NCBI RefSeq assembly: GCF_910592395.1
Contig: NC_088310.1
Span: 13,959,501-14,023,500 of the forward strand
Length of the DNA stretch: 64,000 bases
Direction: 5' to 3'
DNA from: Lineus longissimus
Lineage: Eukaryota; Nemertea; Pilidiophora; Heteronemertea; Lineidae
Position 1 is the stretch's first letter; each line of letters opens with the position of its first letter. The notes beneath the pieces are model-generated. The model did not search any database, was not told where the DNA came from, and was given only the letters and a program-made list of their open reading frames with translations. Positions 59,310 through 64,000 of this stretch are shown here, piece after piece. A program made the position numbers and the translations under genes.

Positions 59310-60737
59310 TGAAACGGCCAGGGGCCATTGTGCTCACCGTATACATCTTTTAGTAGGCAGGATCATGCTTAGTTTAGATGTGAATATGGTGAACACAATC
59401 AGGCATGAAGACTTTTTTTAGATGTGCATTGATGTCAAGTAATAAGACAGGGCAGTATATATAAGTTTATGATCCAACCAATAATTGTCTATGACATCAA
59501 CAAGATCAATATCGTGTGATTGCTAAGAGTCCCTGCAATAAAAAATTCATCGAAAAAAAGTCATTAATAAGCGAGATATTGCACGTCCTACTTTTTCAGT
59601 TTTGACCCCCTGGTGGCCAAATCAAGAATCAGATCAGGCCAAAATTCGGTGTCAGAGATTATCTAATGTAGGGGGTTACATGTAACCAACTTTCAAGTTC
59701 AAGTTTCAAGCTTCAGCAGTTAAGAAACGTGCCATAGTTACACTCTAATGGCCAATTTACGCCATTTGACCTCTGTGACCTAGAAAAGGAGGTCAAATCC
59801 AAAAATCGTAGGACATGTGGTGTATCCTTGCTAGAAGTCCCTGCCATAAAAATTTTATCGAAAACAATTCACTCAAATAAGCAAGATATTGCACTTCTTA
59901 CTTTTTCCATTATGGCCCCCTGGTAGCCGAATAAAGAATCAGATCAGGCCAAAATTCGGCATCAAAGGTTATCTGATGTAGGGGGTTATATGCACCAAGT
60001 TTCAAGTTCATAGCTTTACTGGTTAAGAAACGTGCCATAGTTTACACTCTAACGGCCAATTTACGCCATGACCTCTGTGACCTTGAAAAGTAGGTCAAAT
60101 TGAAAACCCGTACGACATGTGATTTATTCTTCCTAAGAGTACCTACCATAATAATTTTATCGAAAACAAGTCACTTATAAGCGAGATATCACACTTTTTA
60201 GATATCCACTTTTGGCCCCCTGGTGGCAAAGTTTAGAATCAGATCAAACTGAAATTCAGCACCAAAGGCTATGTGATATAGGGGGTTATATGTACCAAGT
60301 TTCAAGTTCATAGCTTTAGTGGTTAAGAAACGTGCCATAGTTTACACTCTAACGGCCAATTTACGCCATTTGACCTCTGTGACCTTGAAAAGTAGGTCAA
60401 ATTAAAAACCGATATACGATATAAGATGTATATTTGCTATGAGTACCTACCACAAAAATTTCATTCCAAACAAGTCATTAATAAGCGAGATATCACACTT
60501 TTTAGATATCTACATTCGGCCCCCTGGTGGCCAAATTAAGAATCGGATCGGACCGAAATTTAGTGTCACAGTTCATCTGACCAAGGGAGTCCTGTGTACA
60601 AAGTTACAAGTTCATAGGCTTAGCGGTTAAGAAACGTGCCACTGTTTTTGAAACAGGATACGACGACGACGGACGACGACGACAGACGACGACGGACACT
60701 GCGGTATTGTATAGACTCCCCTACGGTGAGCCAAAAA
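59310..60737 (+). mobile_element. Type 2 nonautonomous element, complete and uninterrupted
   Basis: Head TGAAACGGCCAGGGGCCATT, body nearly identical to 24773-28503 without its insertion, (GAC)n 60659-60698, tail GGACACTGCGGTATTGTATA..CTACGGTGAGCCAAAAA. 1,428 bp; serves as the empty-site reference for 25438-27746. Confidence 0.92.
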
Positions 60738-62488
60738 GTCAGTTTTAACACTACTGCACAAATATAGAGTGGTCTTAAAGTTCCATTTGGATAGAGATTT
60801 GACGGACTGATTTGGAAATTCATTCCAACCATGCAACTGTTTCAGAAATGAGAAAAAGCTCCTGTGTGTCATGACATGCATGATGTGTCTTGCCTCTGCA
60901 TTTTTGTACTCAGACATGTCAGAGGGTTTTCAACTTACATATCATTGAAGAAATAATTCATTCCAATCTACAAGTATATCAATCACATCATTTATTTAAA
61001 AATCGTCTGCTAGGACATACAGGACAACGTCGGTGGAGACAGTTGTGACATTTCAATTTTCATTGCATAGAGATTTGACGACTGATTTGGAAATTCATTC
61101 CAACCATCCTGGGTGTCATGACATGCATTCAATTATTATTTCACCACAAAGAGCTGCTTCTGTCAGCAGATATGAGACAGCTACCGGGGCGGGGACTATT
61201 TCTTTATGGGGCCTTATTGTTCAGCGTCTCCAAGGAATTCTATTTTTAGAGTCCAATGGGTCCAGTGGGGGGGGGGCCTTCCCCCCAATGTACTGACTAA
61301 AACCTGTCACTTTCAGAGAACGGCGAGGGGGTTTGGGGGACTCATCCCCCAATGTACTGGCTAAATATGTCAGAAGGACGGGAGTTTGGGGGGCTCCCCC
61401 ATGTCAAACAGTTGTGTGAGTTCACTAGAGCTTGGTCTTCACATACTATTGATCTCATTATATGAATACCATTTAATTACAAACAAGTGAAAACAGATCA
61501 TATCATATTCCTTGGCAAAATTAAAATAGGAGTGCGGGAACAAGGTTTTTTAGCAGGAGGAAAGCGAGAACATTTTGCGCCGTCGTATTCCGATTTGACT
61601 GGTTAGTGGTGAAATCTGCTTTTAATTCTGCAAATTAACATAATCGTTTTACTAGTTCTAACGTTGTCTGAATTAAAGATGCTTTCCCAATGCTTGACTG
61701 GTCTGGCAAGAGGCATTGCCAGGAAAACGTGACGTCATTTTGGCCATTCTTCTTACTGCACGCCATCCCTCTCCGTAAAACTTCCTGACATGGTGTGAAG
61801 TGGGAGGGCGCACAATGCGAACCACACTGCCGCGATGTTAATAGTTTCTATTTATAGAATTCAGCGGCAGAGATTTTAAGCACGGAAAAAGTAGATTAAC
61901 TCGGCTAATCTCAATGGATTTTACTCAGGAATGTTTTCAAGGCGAGAGAAACAACTGATTTAAGTACTTCGCTTATTAGATTTCATGTTCATGCCGAAGA
62001 TTGGCCTAAAACGTGGACGCAAAGAGTGCATTATCGAGTGTTGGAGAGGTCACGTGATTGGACGAGAAACCTGAGGGAAAACAATACTGACTCCAGCTCC
62101 CAGTCATAACAAAGTTTTTGAGCTTTTAGCTGTCAACATCAATGGCTATAATATACTCCCGCAGAATAGTAGAACTAATAGAACTAATTTCCGAAGTTTC
62201 CAATAGTTTGAACACAAATCAGAACATCACCCATCAGCTGGACTCAGATCTGCATAAATTACGATAAATAATGAGGTCGTCGCTTCAATTTCGCAAAGAA
62301 AGTTGACTCCATTCGAAGGTTGTTTTGACCAAATTCCATTGAACTCATCGTTATGAGGGCATTTGAACACATTCTCGTTGATCTTTTCTATAAACGTGTG
62401 AAGTTTCGTACCAAAATACATTTCCGTAAAGGCTTAAAAAAGAAAATTTGTCACTTACAAAATCATTGCTCCGGTAGAAATAATGAAA
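60738..62488. other. No gene seen; short local duplication and G/C runs
   Basis: GATTTGACGGACTGATTTGG with ATTCATTCCAACC at 60797-60832 recurs at 61071-61105. G/C runs at 61267-61287. Unassigned otherwise. Confidence 0.45.
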
Positions 62489-63592
62489 TGAAATGGCCAG
62501 GGCCATTGTGCTCACCTCATGTGGAGAAAAGATGGATAAAGAGCATGGTATTGTGTCATGTAGTGTTAGGTTTGATGTAGGTCCAAGCAATTACAATTTC
62601 CCCAAAATGGCCAATTTACAGTACATTCGACCTATGTGACCTTGAAAAGTAGGTCAAATCAAAGAAGACCCGGGTGACTCATTGAATGGTTGTTAGAATT
62701 AGATGTACCTATGATATAAAATTGGTGCCAATCAGGCAAGTCATTACTAGAAATAATGGCATTTTGAAGAATTTAGGATTTGGCCCCCTCCCTGGAGGCC
62801 AAACGGCAAATCAGATCGCACCAAACTTCGGTACCTGCGATCACCTGACCAAGGGGAACATGTGTACTTAATTTGTGATCAATAGTCATTGCAGTTAAGA
62901 AACGTGCCATAGTTACGGCCTGACGGCGAATTTACGCCATTTGACCTCTGTGACCTTGACAAGAAGGTCAAATTAAAAACCTGTGTGACATATACTGTAT
63001 GGTGCTTAGATGTACCCATGATATCAAATTGGTGGCAATCGGGCAAGGAGTTAAGGAATAATCACATTTTTAAGGTTTTTGGATTTTGCCACCTGGTGGT
63101 CAAGTGGTGAATCATATTGGACCAAACTTCGATCCCTGAGATCACCTGACTAAGGGGTAAATGTGTACCAAATTTGGGATCAATAGTCATTGCAGTTTAG
63201 AAACGTGCCATCGTTACATCCTAATGGCCAATTTACACCATTTGACCTCTGTGACCTTGAAAAGGAGGTCAAATCAAAATCCCGGACGATATATGATGCA
63301 CCTTTGCTAGAAGTACCTACCATATTTTTTTCAAAATTTCCCGACTACTATTAAGGGAGATATTGCATATTTTCACATTTAACGTTTGGCCCCCTGGTGG
63401 CCAAACCATGAAACGAATCGGACCGAAACTTGGTCTCCAAGGTGTCATTACATAAGGGTACATGTGTACCAAGTTTCAACTCAATAGCTCTAACAGTTAC
63501 GAAACGTGCCCTGCTAACGGACGACGGACGACGACGACGACGGACGCCACGGTATGGGATAAGCTCACCTCTGCTAAGAGGTGAGCCAAAAA
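62489..63592 (+). mobile_element. Type 1 nonautonomous element, complete
   Basis: Head TGAAATGGCCAGGGCCATTG, three monomers, short (GAC)n 63520-63543, GGACGCCACGGTATGGGATA, hairpin GCTCACCTCT-GCTA-AGAGGTGAGC, CAAAAA. Its (GAC)n has about 6 units against about 35 in the copy at 21329. Confidence 0.92.
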
Positions 63593-64000
63593 GGTCACCG
63601 CCATTTTCTTAATGATAGTACTCCAGGTAACCTCGGCGGGAAATTTAAAGCGGAATCATCCGGGGTCAAACAACAGTTTTGCTCACTACCGCCAACTGGT
63701 GATATAAATCGACACTGACTGATCTATTTTATATCAAAACTTCTGTATCATGAAGACCTTTTCAACTTTATTTCAAGCTTTTATCTGCTGGAATAGAGCG
63801 TCAAAAAATTGTTTTTTCATTTACGCATTTTGCCCCCTAGGGAGCTGAATTTGAGTCGAATCGCCCAAATTTTTTTCCGTAAGCAACATTTTCGGCGGTG
63901 TTTATAAGCAAGACTAGATTTGAAGTGCCTCGGTTGTATGATTACAAAATGCCCAATTTTGTCCACGGACGGACGGATGGATGGATGGATGGATGGATGG
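63593..64000 (+). repeat. Third-family-like 3' region reaching the window edge
   Basis: CTACCGCCAACTGGTGATAT and TTTATCTGCTGGAATAGAG resemble 46885-46985. GATTACAAAATGCCC, then GGACGGACGGATGGATGGAT, matches the (GGAT)n position of 43775. The tail lies beyond the window. Confidence 0.7.

Overview
The window is animal nuclear DNA, most likely from a marine invertebrate. Coding exons are tiny and bounded by GT-AG splice sites. Introns are packed with nested transposons, tandem repeats and (GAC)n microsatellites. LTR differences fall mostly at CpG sites, as expected of a CpG-methylating genome. I cannot name the species. No bacterial operon, CRISPR array, rRNA or tRNA gene was seen.

Host gene: three exons on the minus strand (40582-40657, 36052-36362, 2655-2838) join in perfect splice phase. 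They encode the BACK-domain end and following region of a BTBD7 orthologue (BTB/POZ domain protein 7). The last two are separated by a 33.2 kb intron that holds about half the window. A possible in-phase 3'-terminal exon lies at 2241-2341. Upstream exons were not found here. Two weaker candidates are a THAP-type zinc-finger exon (49404-49517, plus strand) and a repeat-rich acidic gene on the minus strand (49640-50556).

Main mobile element: 3012-14065 is an 11 kb Ty3/gypsy LTR retrotransposon, antisense to BTBD7. It has 305-bp LTRs, a tRNA-Lys primer site, gag with two CCHC knuckles, a textbook -1 frameshift signal, protease, RT, RNase H and integrase. After integrase there is a third ORF that begins exactly at a splice acceptor and carries SGNH-hydrolase-like motifs. 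A 2.1 kb DNA transposon sits inside the protease-RT region. The copy is dead: five in-frame stops, about seven frameshifts and a replaced RT catalytic aspartate.

The rest, region by region: 1-2060 is a 70-77 bp minisatellite. 17-63 kb is dominated by a family of about 1-1.6 kb nonautonomous elements. These have a palindromic head (GGCC..GGCCATTGTGCTCACC), one to five 300-bp monomers, a (GAC)n tract and a hairpin tail ending GGTGAGCYAAAA. An empty/filled site pair shows one copy inserted between A and T with no target duplication, so I suggest a Helitron-like mechanism. Two other families (42223-43875; 52016-55052, reverse) share the layout with different sequences. Further items are Harbinger-like (24453-30829, TTA duplication), pogo/Tigger-like (52150-53219, TA) and LINE (31905-32664) insertions, several MITEs, and ATTTCGCCTA minisatellites (44-47.9 kb). 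24.2-31.1 kb is a nest about five insertions deep.
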